A DNA stretch of 6,049 nt from an uncultured Peptococcaceae bacterium (lineage in GTDB: Bacteria; Bacillota; Peptococcia; Peptococcales; Peptococcaceae), in the NCBI GenBank assembly GCA_902462325.1, contig CABQBF010000152.1, positions 1 through 6,049 of the forward strand, read 5' to 3'. A model generated the notes under the pieces. The model was not told the DNA's origin. It did not search any database and saw only the letters and a list, made by a program, of their open reading frames with translations. The position numbers and the translations under genes were made by a program. Below, piece after piece: positions 1 through 5,517 of the stretch. Every line of letters starts with the position of its first letter. Position 1 is the first letter of the stretch.

Positions 1-120
1 GAGAACCACAAACAAGAATATAATAATAAAATAAATAATAAGAAAATAAATGAAGAGAAAGAAAATCATGATAAAATAAAAAATAAGAATAAAATAAAAA
101 AACTGAAAATCAAAAAAAGC
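1..120 (+). repeat. A-rich low-complexity tract inside the first gene
   Basis: Only 20 of the first 120 bases are G or C, against 51 of the next 120. The tract is built from short A-runs separated by single T or G bases, with imperfect AAT/AAATA repeats and two runs of seven A (96–102 and 112–118). It stays in frame and encodes the Asn/Lys-rich linker. Runs of A this long inside a coding region are candidate slippage sites, so the gene could vary in length or frame between isolates; that is inference. Confidence 0.7.
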
Positions 121-858
121 AGTGCCGCTGTTTTTGCATCGTCAGCCGAACAAAATTTGTCGGCCTGTTCTGAACAGCAAGTGAAAAAAGAACCTGATAA
201 AAAAAGAAGAACAGAACAAAAAGTGCAGCAGACAATGGGCGATGGGACAGCGTTTTTCAACGCTGCAGGGGAACTGGAACAGCAGGAGTTATTTCCTATG
301 CAGCCGAAGGAAAGGGCACAGCAATGGGAGGAAGCGCACACCGCCGACAGCTTGCAGGACTGTCCGTTCTGGATGGTGGAAAGCAGCGGGCAGGAGTCGC
401 TGGGCGTTGAGGAAATAGCGGTGTTGGACCAACTGGCAGTAAATCGTCACGGCTTTTTGTGTGCCATGGAAATGCAGCCGCCTTCCCAGCCCTATAGCCA
501 GCAGGATTGGGACCAATTGGAGCAGTTATTTTTGTGCGCCCAAACCGAAGAATTGCAGGTGTTGGCAGACGCCGAAGCGCAGATGCAGCTGGCAGAGCGG
601 CAGAAGCTGGAACGGGCGCGCCGCAACTTCGACAGGCTGTGGCAGTGCTATCCGCGCCCTATCGGTTATCATCGGGTCAGCGACGAGCAAAAGCTGAAGC
701 TGTACGAGCTAGGCTATGACGCAGTACATCAGGCCATCTTCAATTATTATTGGACAGTCAACAGAAAGCCCGACCGTTTTTGGATGTACGGCAGCACCTT
801 CTTTAACGGAGCCTATCTCAAATACTTACCGGAGCCGGAGCAATTCCTCCGGGCCTGA
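1..858 (+). CDS. Phage-type replication protein (replisome organiser/DnaD-like), C-terminal part; 5' end outside window
   Basis: The frame is open from the first base to the TGA at 856–858 (285 codons), so the start codon lies upstream; a TTG at 157 is in frame but has no ribosome binding site and need not be a start. Residues 1–40 are a low-complexity Asn/Lys/Glu/Ile linker (NNKINNKKINEEKEN and similar). A Gln/Glu-rich middle (about 55–205) follows that I do not recognise. The last 75 residues contain FDRLWQCYPRP, then a predicted helix around ELGYDAVHQAIFNYYW, and end in YGSTFFNGAYLKYL. The pattern F-x3-W-x2-YPR … helix … STFFNG-x-YL-x-YL resembles the C-terminal domain of phage replisome organisers and DnaD-like primosome proteins of Firmicutes, which typically have an Asn/Lys-rich linker before it. 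If so, it would bind DNA and help load helicase at a phage or integrative-element origin. The family call is by pattern only. The N-terminal winged-helix domain that would confirm it is out of view. Confidence 0.6.
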   Translation, partial: ENHKQEYNNKINNKKINEEKENHDKIKNKNKIKKLKIKKSSAAVFASSAEQNLSACSEQQVKKEPDKKRRTEQKVQQTMGDGTAFFNAAGELEQQELFPMQPKERAQQWEEAHTADSLQDCPFWMVESSGQESLGVEEIAVLDQLAVNRHGFLCAMEMQPPSQPYSQQDWDQLEQLFLCAQTEELQVLADAEAQMQLAERQKLERARRNFDRLWQCYPRPIGYHRVSDEQKLKLYELGYDAVHQAIFNYYWTVNRKPDRFWMYGSTFFNGAYLKYLPEPEQFLRA

Positions 859-887
859 TTGACAGGGATAGAATGATGTTGTAGAGT
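859..887 (+). promoter_or_regulatory. Candidate sigma-A promoter for the gene at 970
   Basis: A perfect TTGACA (859–864) begins right after the stop codon of the preceding gene. It is followed, after 17 bases, by TAGAGT (882–887), four of six matches to TATAAT. The predicted transcript would start near 894 and have a leader of about 75 nt. The −35 box and spacing are ideal but the −10 is mediocre, so this is a reasonable, not certain, call. Confidence 0.45.
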
Positions 888-951
888 TGGTATGGGGAAG
901 ATGATTAAGTTATATTTTATTGAGGTAGTGTATATTTCATAGTTTAAGAAC

Positions 952-972
952 AAGGAGGAGGGCGGTTTTGTG
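952..972 (+). promoter_or_regulatory. Strong RBS selecting the GTG start at 970
   Basis: AAGGAGGAGGG (952–962) is a near-perfect complement to the 16S anti-Shine-Dalgarno end and sits 7 bases before GTG at 970. This decides the start. No in-frame ATG lies near the RBS, and the TTG at 968 is in another frame. Confidence 0.75.
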
Positions 973-1371
973 AAAGTGAGATGTATTGCAAATACAGGTG
1001 AGGGATTTGCAGAGAAAACGTTGGAAGCAATGGTAGGTTTTAAGACAACAAAATTACCTCTAAAGTTGCAGGAAACTTATATTGTGTATGGACAAGCAAT
1101 ATATGGTGGAGTACTACAATATTTAATCATAGGTTCTTATAAAAATTTGCCGTCGTGGTATCCTGCGGAAATTTTTGATACTGTGGATCCGTTGATGTAT
1201 TATGAAGAATATTACATGTACGATAAAGATTCCTTGATCCAAGCTATTTGGGGGTTTAAAGAATTGGTTTTAATAGATGGCTACGTGTATAGTTTGATTG
1301 AAAGAGAAAAGTGGGCAGTAGAAATATTTCTCAAGCGGAAGGAGGAAATAGATAGGTTTGAATATGATTAG
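970..1371 (+). CDS. Small immunity-type protein of unknown function (133 aa)
   Basis: The GTG start is fixed by the RBS at 952–962; the stop is TAG at 1369–1371. The product has no signal peptide or membrane segment and is probably cytosolic. It opens with MKVRCIANTGEGF and contains YIVYGQAIYGGVLQYLII (about 37–54), then SWYPAEIFDTVD (about 62–73), a Tyr-rich loop, and a charged C-terminal helix (EREKWAVEIFLKRKEEID). The layout of a beta-rich N-terminus with 'MKV-C--NTG', a 'VYG … YLI' strand pair and a 'WYPAE-F--VD' motif resembles small proteins found near polymorphic or Rhs-type toxins and thought to act as immunity factors. I recognise this as a pattern, not a named family. No toxin gene is visible nearby. 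The gene is visibly more AT-rich than alaS and has its own candidate promoter and a very strong RBS, which suggests independent acquisition. The coding call is firm; the function is speculative. Confidence 0.8.
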   Translation: MKVRCIANTGEGFAEKTLEAMVGFKTTKLPLKLQETYIVYGQAIYGGVLQYLIIGSYKNLPSWYPAEIFDTVDPLMYYEEYYMYDKDSLIQAIWGFKELVLIDGYVYSLIEREKWAVEIFLKRKEEIDRFEYD

Positions 1372-1403
1372 ATTTCAGTTCTGAAACTGTTAACTACTTG
1401 TTA

Positions 1404-1548
1404 ATAACTAATGGTACTTATGACGGAAATGTAATGGAGTTAAAACATATAATATTAATGGAAATACTTATTTTAAGTTGAGAGATATTGGAACCTGCTT
1501 GGCTTTTCAACAATGTGGGATGTTAGAGAAAATAAAATTATGATATGA
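1404..1548 (+). pseudogene. Relic of a copper amine oxidase N-terminal-like (stalk) domain, two frameshifts
   Basis: Three adjoining frame segments give one continuous domain. Frame of 1410: NGTYDGNVMELK (1410–1445). Then the frame of 1448: YNINGNTYFKLRDIGTCL (1448–1501). Then the frame of 1501: GFSTMWDVRENKIMI (1501–1545), ending at TGA 1546–1548. Each junction fits the loss of one base: restoring one base before 1446 gives K-A-Y, and one near 1501 gives C-L-G-F. The block 'AYNI-GN-YFKLRDIG--LGF---WD---NKI-I' is the signature of the copper-amine-oxidase-N-like domain (PF07833 type). That domain is common in secreted and surface proteins of Clostridia and related Firmicutes, usually near a C-terminus or in tandem. 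There is no start codon, no RBS and no signal peptide, so this is only the end of a former, larger, exported protein. The rest of that gene is not seen upstream, where the intact 133-codon gene now stands. Confidence 0.6.
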
Positions 1549-1747
1549 AACTTGCAGAGTATAAAAGATTACCGCGGCAGAAGGAACGATTCCGCTGCGT
1601 TATCCTACGGACTATATGGGAGCAGTGAGTTTTTAACCAGCAGAGATGAAACCTTGCAAGAAGGACGATTTTCATGCGCACAGACGGTTACAATCCGAGA
1701 AAGATAGGTTGTGGATCATGGAAGAACTGACGTAAACGCCATGGTTA
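1549..1747. other. No recognisable gene; small hairpins only
   Basis: Between the domain relic and the alaS promoter I see no credible gene. One frame is open for 52 codons from 1549 to the TAG at 1705, directly after the relic's stop and in its last frame, so it may be further decayed coding sequence. Its translation is not recognisable. Two hairpins are present: GCAG-AA-GGAA / TTCC-G-CTGC (1577–1598, loop CGA), and ATGAAA with inner CCTT pairing to AAGG and TTTCAT (1646–1675). Neither is followed by a T-run, so neither is an intrinsic terminator. Confidence 0.5.
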
Positions 1748-1802
1748 TTTTCCTGTATCCAATGTTTTTTTGCACAAAGAGGTTGACAAAAAAACAGGAA
1801 AA
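1748..1802. repeat. 9-bp perfect inverted repeat flanking the alaS −35 box
   Basis: TTTTCCTGT (1748–1756) is matched by ACAGGAAAA (1794–1802), 37 bases apart. The right arm fills most of the −35/−10 spacer. A run of seven T (1765–1771) and a run of seven A (1788–1794) lie between or next to the arms and are also complementary. The arms are too far apart for a simple hairpin terminator and would suit DNA looping by a dimeric regulator, but chance in AT-rich DNA is possible. Confidence 0.4.
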
Positions 1803-1811
1803 ATCCATAAT
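1783..1811 (+). promoter_or_regulatory. alaS sigma-A promoter
   Basis: TTGACA (1783–1788) is a perfect −35. After exactly 17 bases comes CATAAT (1806–1811), five of six −10 matches. Transcription should start near 1818 and give a leader of about 57 nt before alaS. The position argues against a T-box riboswitch, which needs a much longer leader. Confidence 0.75.
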
Positions 1812-1828
1812 AAAAATATCTATGGATT
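1802..1828. promoter_or_regulatory. Candidate operator: 8-bp inverted repeat over the alaS −10 box and start site
   Basis: AATCCATA (1802–1809) is perfectly complementary to TATGGATT (1821–1828) across an 11-base spacer. The repeat covers most of the −10 box and the predicted start point. Its right arm also pairs downstream in the leader hairpin (1821–1843). The geometry is that of a repressor site, but no regulator can be named. Confidence 0.35.
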
Positions 1829-1843
1829 ATGCGGTAAGCCATA
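1821..1843 (+). promoter_or_regulatory. Leader hairpin at the 5' end of the alaS transcript
   Basis: TATGG (1821–1825) pairs with CCATA (1839–1843), followed by an A·G mismatch and TTA pairing to TAA, around the loop TGCGG (1830–1834). It lies a few bases from the predicted transcript start and 14 bases before the RBS, so it leaves the RBS free. It may stabilise the 5' end. Confidence 0.4.
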
Positions 1844-1874
1844 AAGATTGTATACGTAGGAAGGGGCAACCATC

Positions 1875-4526
1875 ATGTTAACAGGGAAAGAAATCAGACA
1901 GATGTTTATCAAATATTTTGAGTCTAAGGGGCACACCCATGTGGCCAGTTCTTCTCTGGTTCCCTATAACGATCCGACGCTGCTGTTCACCAATGCGGGG
2001 ATGAACCAGTTTAAGGATGTATTTTTGGGACTGGAAAAACGGGAATACACCAGAGCGACCACATCGCAGAAATGCGTGCGGGCCGGCGGTAAACATAACG
2101 ATTTAGATACAGTAGGGCGCACAGCGCGGCATCATACCTTTTTTGAAATGCTGGGCAACTTCTCCTTTGGCGATTATTTCAAACGGGAAGCCATCACCAA
2201 CGCTTGGAATTTTTTAACCGAAGAATTAAAGCTGCCAAAAGAAAAATTATATATCACCATTTATAACGACGACGATGAAGCCCACGATTTATGGCGCGAA
2301 ATTGCCGACGTGCCGGAAGAACGGATTATCCGTTTGGGCGAAAAGGATAACTTCTGGCAGATGGGCGAAACCGGTCCTTGCGGTCCTTGCAGTGAAATTC
2401 ATATCGACCGGGGCGCTGAACACGCCTGCAACCATCCTGACGGCTGTGCGCTGGGCGTTTGCGACTGCGACCGTTGGCTGGAAATTTGGAATTTGGTGTT
2501 TATGCAGTACAATCGGGATGAAAACGGCGTGATGACGCCGCTGCCCCGTCCAAGCATCGACACCGGCATGGGGCTGGAACGCATCACTTCTGTTATGCAG
2601 AATGTGAACAGCAACTATGACACCGATTTGATTTATCCGTTGATTGAAAAAGTAGAAGAAATTTCGGGACAAACCTATTATCGGGATCACCGCGGTTTTC
2701 CGTTCCGGGTAATCGCCGACCATGCCCGTTCCTGCACCTTCTTAATCTGCGACGGCGTGCTGCCCAGCAATGAAGGCCGGGGCTATGTGCTGCGCCGTAT
2801 TTTGCGCCGGGCTGTGCGGTTTGGGAAAGCATTAGGCATTGAAGGGCCGTTCCTGTATCAATTCAGCGCCAAAGTGGTAGAGCTGATGGGCGAGGATTAT
2901 CCGGAATTGGTGGAAAAGCTGTCCTTCATTGAAAAGGTAATCAAAACCGAAGAAGAACGGTTCCAGATGACTTTGAGCGACGGTATCCGCATTGTAAACG
3001 ATAATATTGCCCGTTTGAAAGCAGAAGGCAAAACGGAAATTGACGGCGCCACCGCCTTTATGTTCTATGATACCTATGGCTTCCCCATTGATTTAACCCA
3101 GGATATGGCCGAAGAAGCAGGCATGACGGTAGACAACGCCGGTTTTGAAGCTGCTATGCAGGCGCAGCGGGAATTGTCCAAGAAATCGAAAAAAGATGTA
3201 ACTGCCTGGGATTTGGCGTTCACCGTAAAAGAACAACTGGGCGATTTGGATAAAACCCAGTTTGTCGGCTATGAACAGCTAACGGTGGAAACTACCTTGG
3301 ACGGCATGATTGTGGACGGTCAGAAGGTCATGGAAGCAGAAGAAGGGCAGGAAGTATACGCTGTGCTGTCTGTAACGCCCTTTTATGCTATGAGCGGCGG
3401 TCAGGTAGGCGACCAAGGCGTGATTAGCGGCGCCACCGGTAAAATTGTGATAGATAACACTGAAAAAATGCCCGATGGCAAATATGTGCATCACGGCGTT
3501 GTGCGGGGCACCATTGATGTGGGGGAAGCTGTGACTGCGCAGGTAGACGCAGCTGCACGACAGGCTACTGCCCGCAATCATACTGCTACCCATCTGCTGC
3601 ATAAAGCGCTGCGAGAAGTGTTGGGCGACCATGTACATCAGGCCGGTTCTTCGGTGGACGCGCAGCGTTTGCGCTTTGACTTCTCCAACATGAGCGCCGT
3701 AACGGCAGAAGAATTGGCGCGAGTAGAACAGAAAGTGAACGAAGTCATTTTACAGGCGATCCCTGTTACCATTTTTGAAACCAGAATTGATGAAGCCAAA
3801 AAGCTGGGCTTTACCGCATTGTTTGGGGAAAAATACGGCGATATCGTGCGCTGTGTGCAAGCCGGCGATTACAGCATGGAACTGTGCGGCGGTACCCATG
3901 TAGGCAATATCAGCCAAATTGGATTGTTTAAAATTATCAGCGAAGGGGCTGTGGCAGCCGGTGTGCGCCGCATTGAAGCAGTGACCGGTATGGGCGCTTA
4001 TCAGTATGCGCTGCAGAAGGAACAGCTGGTAGCCCAATTGGGGAAAACATTAAAATCGGCAGAAAAAGATATTATCGGCAGGGTAGAACAGCTAGGTGCG
4101 CAGAATAAAGAATTAGAAAAAGAAATTGCCCAATTACATGCGGCCGCTTCAAAAAATCAGGTGGATGGCCTGTTAAGTCAGGTGAAAGAAGTAAACGGCG
4201 TGAAAGTGTTAGCCTGCGAAGTGGAAGCCGCCGATATGAATAGTCTGCGGGATATGAGCGACTTGTTCCGCGATAAGCTGCAAAGCGGCGTGGTGGTATT
4301 AGGCGCGAAAAGCGACAACGGTGTCAATCTGATTGTAGCCATGACCAAGGATTTGACCAAACAGGGCTTACATGCCGGCAATATGATTAAAGCAATCGCC
4401 AAAGTAACCGGCGGTGGCGGCGGCGGTCGGCCGGATATGGCCCAGGCTGGCGGTAAAGATTACAGCAAGCTGGCAGAAGCGTTGGGCATGGTAGAAGGGC
4501 TGGTCGGTGAACAGCTAACCAAATAG
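1875..4526 (+). CDS. alaS: Alanine–tRNA ligase
   Basis: AlaRS activates alanine with ATP and charges tRNA-Ala in the cytoplasm, and it hydrolyses mischarged Ser- or Gly-tRNA-Ala. The product is 883 aa, normal for bacterial AlaRS. The class II catalytic domain carries TNAGMNQFKDVFLG (39–52), TSQKCVRAGG (63–72), RHHTFFEMLGNFSFGDYFK (85–103), GETGPCGPCSEI (164–175) and motif 3 SIDTGMGLERI (227–237). A Cys-rich insert (C185, C191, C196, C198) precedes DRWLEIWNLVF. The tRNA-binding part includes RVIADHARSCTFLICDGVLP. The editing domain has the zinc/active-site pair H569-TAT-H573 and C671-GGT-H675, both intact. A coiled-coil stretch (about 725–765) leads to the C-Ala/DHHA1 domain with six Gly and RPDMAQAGG (846 on). 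The ATG at 1875 is set by AGGAAGGGG (1858–1866), 8 bases upstream. It is first in the conserved block with ireB, ruvX and yrzB. No damage or missing key residue is seen. Confidence 0.98.
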   Translation: MLTGKEIRQMFIKYFESKGHTHVASSSLVPYNDPTLLFTNAGMNQFKDVFLGLEKREYTRATTSQKCVRAGGKHNDLDTVGRTARHHTFFEMLGNFSFGDYFKREAITNAWNFLTEELKLPKEKLYITIYNDDDEAHDLWREIADVPEERIIRLGEKDNFWQMGETGPCGPCSEIHIDRGAEHACNHPDGCALGVCDCDRWLEIWNLVFMQYNRDENGVMTPLPRPSIDTGMGLERITSVMQNVNSNYDTDLIYPLIEKVEEISGQTYYRDHRGFPFRVIADHARSCTFLICDGVLPSNEGRGYVLRRILRRAVRFGKALGIEGPFLYQFSAKVVELMGEDYPELVEKLSFIEKVIKTEEERFQMTLSDGIRIVNDNIARLKAEGKTEIDGATAFMFYDTYGFPIDLTQDMAEEAGMTVDNAGFEAAMQAQRELSKKSKKDVTAWDLAFTVKEQLGDLDKTQFVGYEQLTVETTLDGMIVDGQKVMEAEEGQEVYAVLSVTPFYAMSGGQVGDQGVISGATGKIVIDNTEKMPDGKYVHHGVVRGTIDVGEAVTAQVDAAARQATARNHTATHLLHKALREVLGDHVHQAGSSVDAQRLRFDFSNMSAVTAEELARVEQKVNEVILQAIPVTIFETRIDEAKKLGFTALFGEKYGDIVRCVQAGDYSMELCGGTHVGNISQIGLFKIISEGAVAAGVRRIEAVTGMGAYQYALQKEQLVAQLGKTLKSAEKDIIGRVEQLGAQNKELEKEIAQLHAAASKNQVDGLLSQVKEVNGVKVLACEVEAADMNSLRDMSDLFRDKLQSGVVVLGAKSDNGVNLIVAMTKDLTKQGLHAGNMIKAIAKVTGGGGGGRPDMAQAGGKDYSKLAEALGMVEGLVGEQLTK

Positions 4527-4716
4527 ATTTATCTTTCAAGGTTGCCTTGTCATGCTGGGCGCTTCATCAGAAGGGCGTGGAGCAAGCGAAGGAATTTTCG
4601 CTGCTACCCGTATTTCTGGCGCGGTGCGCGGCATGGCAAAAGCAAACCGTGCGGTGGCAAATAAAAAGACAATTCTGTCGTTTTAGAAAAAATATTTTAA
4701 AAAGGAGTGACTGGGT
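4527..4716 (+). other. Structured spacer between alaS and ireB
   Basis: This 190-base spacer is GC-rich in the middle and folds well. Hairpin one (4576–4610) has 13 pairs with single-base bulges at 4578, 4584 and 4606, and the loop GGAATT. Hairpin two pairs GCGCGG (4626–4631) with CCGTGC (4647–4652). A third, AAAAGACA (4664–4671) with TGTC-G-TTTT (4676–4684), looks like a weak intrinsic terminator with only four T. The spacer may attenuate readthrough from alaS into ireB, or it may be a dispersed intergenic repeat. No strong promoter was found in it. Confidence 0.5.
4552..4686 (+). CDS. Possible 44-codon small ORF between alaS and ireB
   Basis: ATG at 4552 opens a frame to the TAG at 4684–4686. 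The product begins MLGASSEGRGASEG and ends NKKTILSF; it is Ala/Gly-rich and basic, with no membrane segment. The only RBS-like sequence is AAGG (4538–4541), 10 bases upstream, which is weak. A second frame over the same bases is also open (it contains RNFRCYPYFWRGARHG). This favours a GC-rich repeat or structured RNA over a real gene. I do not recognise the product. Confidence 0.2.
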   Translation: MLGASSEGRGASEGIFAATRISGAVRGMAKANRAVANKKTILSF

Positions 4717-4965
4717 ATGGATTTAGACAGCACGATGTTTTTCAGAACAGAAAACAACAAGGAAAACGGTACACGGGAAATCTTAAACACTGTATATGAG
4801 GCGCTGGTGGAAAAAGGATATGACCCCATCAATCAGATTGTGGGTTATCTGCTTTCCGGTGATCCTGCCTATATTACAAGTCACAAAAATGCCCGTACCC
4901 TTATTCGTCAGATGGAACGGGACGAACTGGTGGAAGAACTGGTTCGCAGCTATCTGAAAAAATAA
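4717..4965 (+). CDS. ireB: IreB family regulatory phosphoprotein (UPF0297/YrzL)
   Basis: The product is 82 aa, the normal size for UPF0297. The core ILNTVYEALVEKGYDPINQ followed by IVGYLLSGDPAYITSHKNAR and LIRQMERDELVEELVRSYL is almost the family consensus. In Enterococcus faecalis IreB is a small cytosolic protein phosphorylated on N-terminal threonines by the PASTA kinase IreK, and it negatively influences cephalosporin resistance. Here S5 and T6 lie in the equivalent N-terminal tail (MDLDSTMFF), so phosphorylation is plausible but inferred. The start is supported by AAAGGAGTGA (4701–4710). It sits between alaS and ruvX, as in many Firmicutes, 15 bases before ruvX, so the two are very probably co-transcribed and may be translationally linked. 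Confidence 0.95.
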   Translation: MDLDSTMFFRTENNKENGTREILNTVYEALVEKGYDPINQIVGYLLSGDPAYITSHKNARTLIRQMERDELVEELVRSYLKK

Positions 4966-4980
4966 CAGGAGAACAGAGTT

Positions 4981-5388
4981 ATGAGAATTATGGCGCTGGA
5001 TGTGGGCAGCAAACGCATTGGCGTGGCCCTCAGCGATCCGTTGAAAATTACGGCACAGGGGTTGGAAACCTTTCAGCGCACCACGCTGGAAGAGGATATC
5101 CGCGGTTTATGGCAGCTGATAGACCAGCATGAGGTCAGTCAGCTGGTGGTGGGCCTGCCCAAAAATATGGACGGCACCATCGGGTTTAAAGCGGAGGAAG
5201 TGCGGCAGTTCATTGCCGACTTGACAGCCCAACGGTCCATAGAAGTAATCTGGGTGGACGAGCGTTTAACCACAGTCAGTGCAGAGCGCACGCTGTTGGA
5301 AGCCGATGTGTCGCGGGCCAAGCGCAAAAAGGTGATTGACAAAATGGCTGCGGTGTTGATTTTGCAAAGCTATCTGGACAGGTTTTGA
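4981..5388 (+). CDS. ruvX: Putative pre-16S rRNA nuclease, YqgF/RuvX family
   Basis: The product is 135 aa, typical of the family (RNase H-like fold). In E. coli, YqgF takes part in maturing the 5' end of 16S rRNA; the older name reflects similarity to Holliday-junction resolvases. Visible motifs are MALDVGSKRIGVALSDP with the first metal-binding Asp at D7, VVGLPKNMDGTIG (56–68), VDERLTT (92–98, with the acidic E94), and the C-terminal DKMAAVLILQSYL with D120. All catalytic acidic positions expected for the family appear present. The ATG at 4981 follows AGGAG (4967–4971) by 9 bases. The 15-base gap after ireB makes an operon with it. With AlaRS upstream, the cluster leans towards translation and ribosome assembly. 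Confidence 0.96.
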   Translation: MRIMALDVGSKRIGVALSDPLKITAQGLETFQRTTLEEDIRGLWQLIDQHEVSQLVVGLPKNMDGTIGFKAEEVRQFIADLTAQRSIEVIWVDERLTTVSAERTLLEADVSRAKRKKVIDKMAAVLILQSYLDRF

Positions 5389-5482
5389 TGGCCAGTAGAG
5401 TACGTTCCTGTCAGAATGCAAGGCGTTATTATTTATTTTATAGCATTTTCAGCAGAAAAAGCAAAAAGTTTTGTGATTTCTG
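5389..5482. other. Spacer after ruvX, AT-rich, no clear terminator
   Basis: The first part of the 257-base gap between ruvX and yrzB contains no gene. It has an AT-rich run and a small inverted repeat, TTTTC-AGCA-GAAAA (5446–5459), with outer GC pairs at 5443–5444 and 5461–5462. There is no GC-rich stem followed by T-run, so readthrough from ruvX into yrzB is likely in addition to the promoter downstream. Confidence 0.4.
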
Positions 5483-5511
5483 TTGCAAAAGCATGGACAG
5501 GACTGTATAAT
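5483..5511 (+). promoter_or_regulatory. Internal promoter for yrzB
   Basis: A perfect TATAAT (5506–5511) lies 17 bases after TTGCAA (5483–5488), four of six −35 matches. Transcription should start near 5518, giving a leader of about 128 nt before yrzB. This would let yrzB be expressed independently of alaS–ruvX. Confidence 0.6.
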
Positions 5512-5517
5512 TAGGCC

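Noticed and set aside
157..159. TTG at 157 as the start of the first gene.
   Set aside because: The frame is open back to base 1, the linker upstream is typical for the protein type, and no RBS precedes the TTG. The gene is better treated as cut by the window edge.
1577..1679. Near-direct repeat: GCAGAAGGAACGATT at 1577 and GCAAGAAGGACGATT at 1656.
   Set aside because: Only about 15 bases with indels and no third copy; too short and imperfect to call a repeat family, and no CRISPR-like spacing exists anywhere in the window.
1646..1735. A 29-codon ORF starting at ATG 1646.
   Set aside because: It has no RBS, the ATG lies in a hairpin arm, and the product (MKPCKKDDFHAHRR…) is unrecognised; short ORFs of this length are expected by chance.
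1560..1740. Possible T-box riboswitch for alaS, because of TACCGCGG (1570–1577) and CGTTATC (1598–1604).
   Set aside because: The essential TGG of the T-box (TGGNACCGCG) is absent (GATTACCGCG here), there is no terminator stem with T-run before alaS, no convincing Ala specifier stem, and the alaS promoter lies downstream of these bases. At most it could be chance similarity.
1672..1869. Minus-strand ORF of 65 codons opposite the alaS promoter.
   Set aside because: It covers the promoter and leader of alaS, its translation has no recognisable features, and no RBS or promoter on the minus strand supports it.
2289..2723. Minus-strand ORF of 144 codons within alaS, and several shorter ones.
   Set aside because: They are shadows of the strongly coding alaS frame, without RBS or family resemblance.
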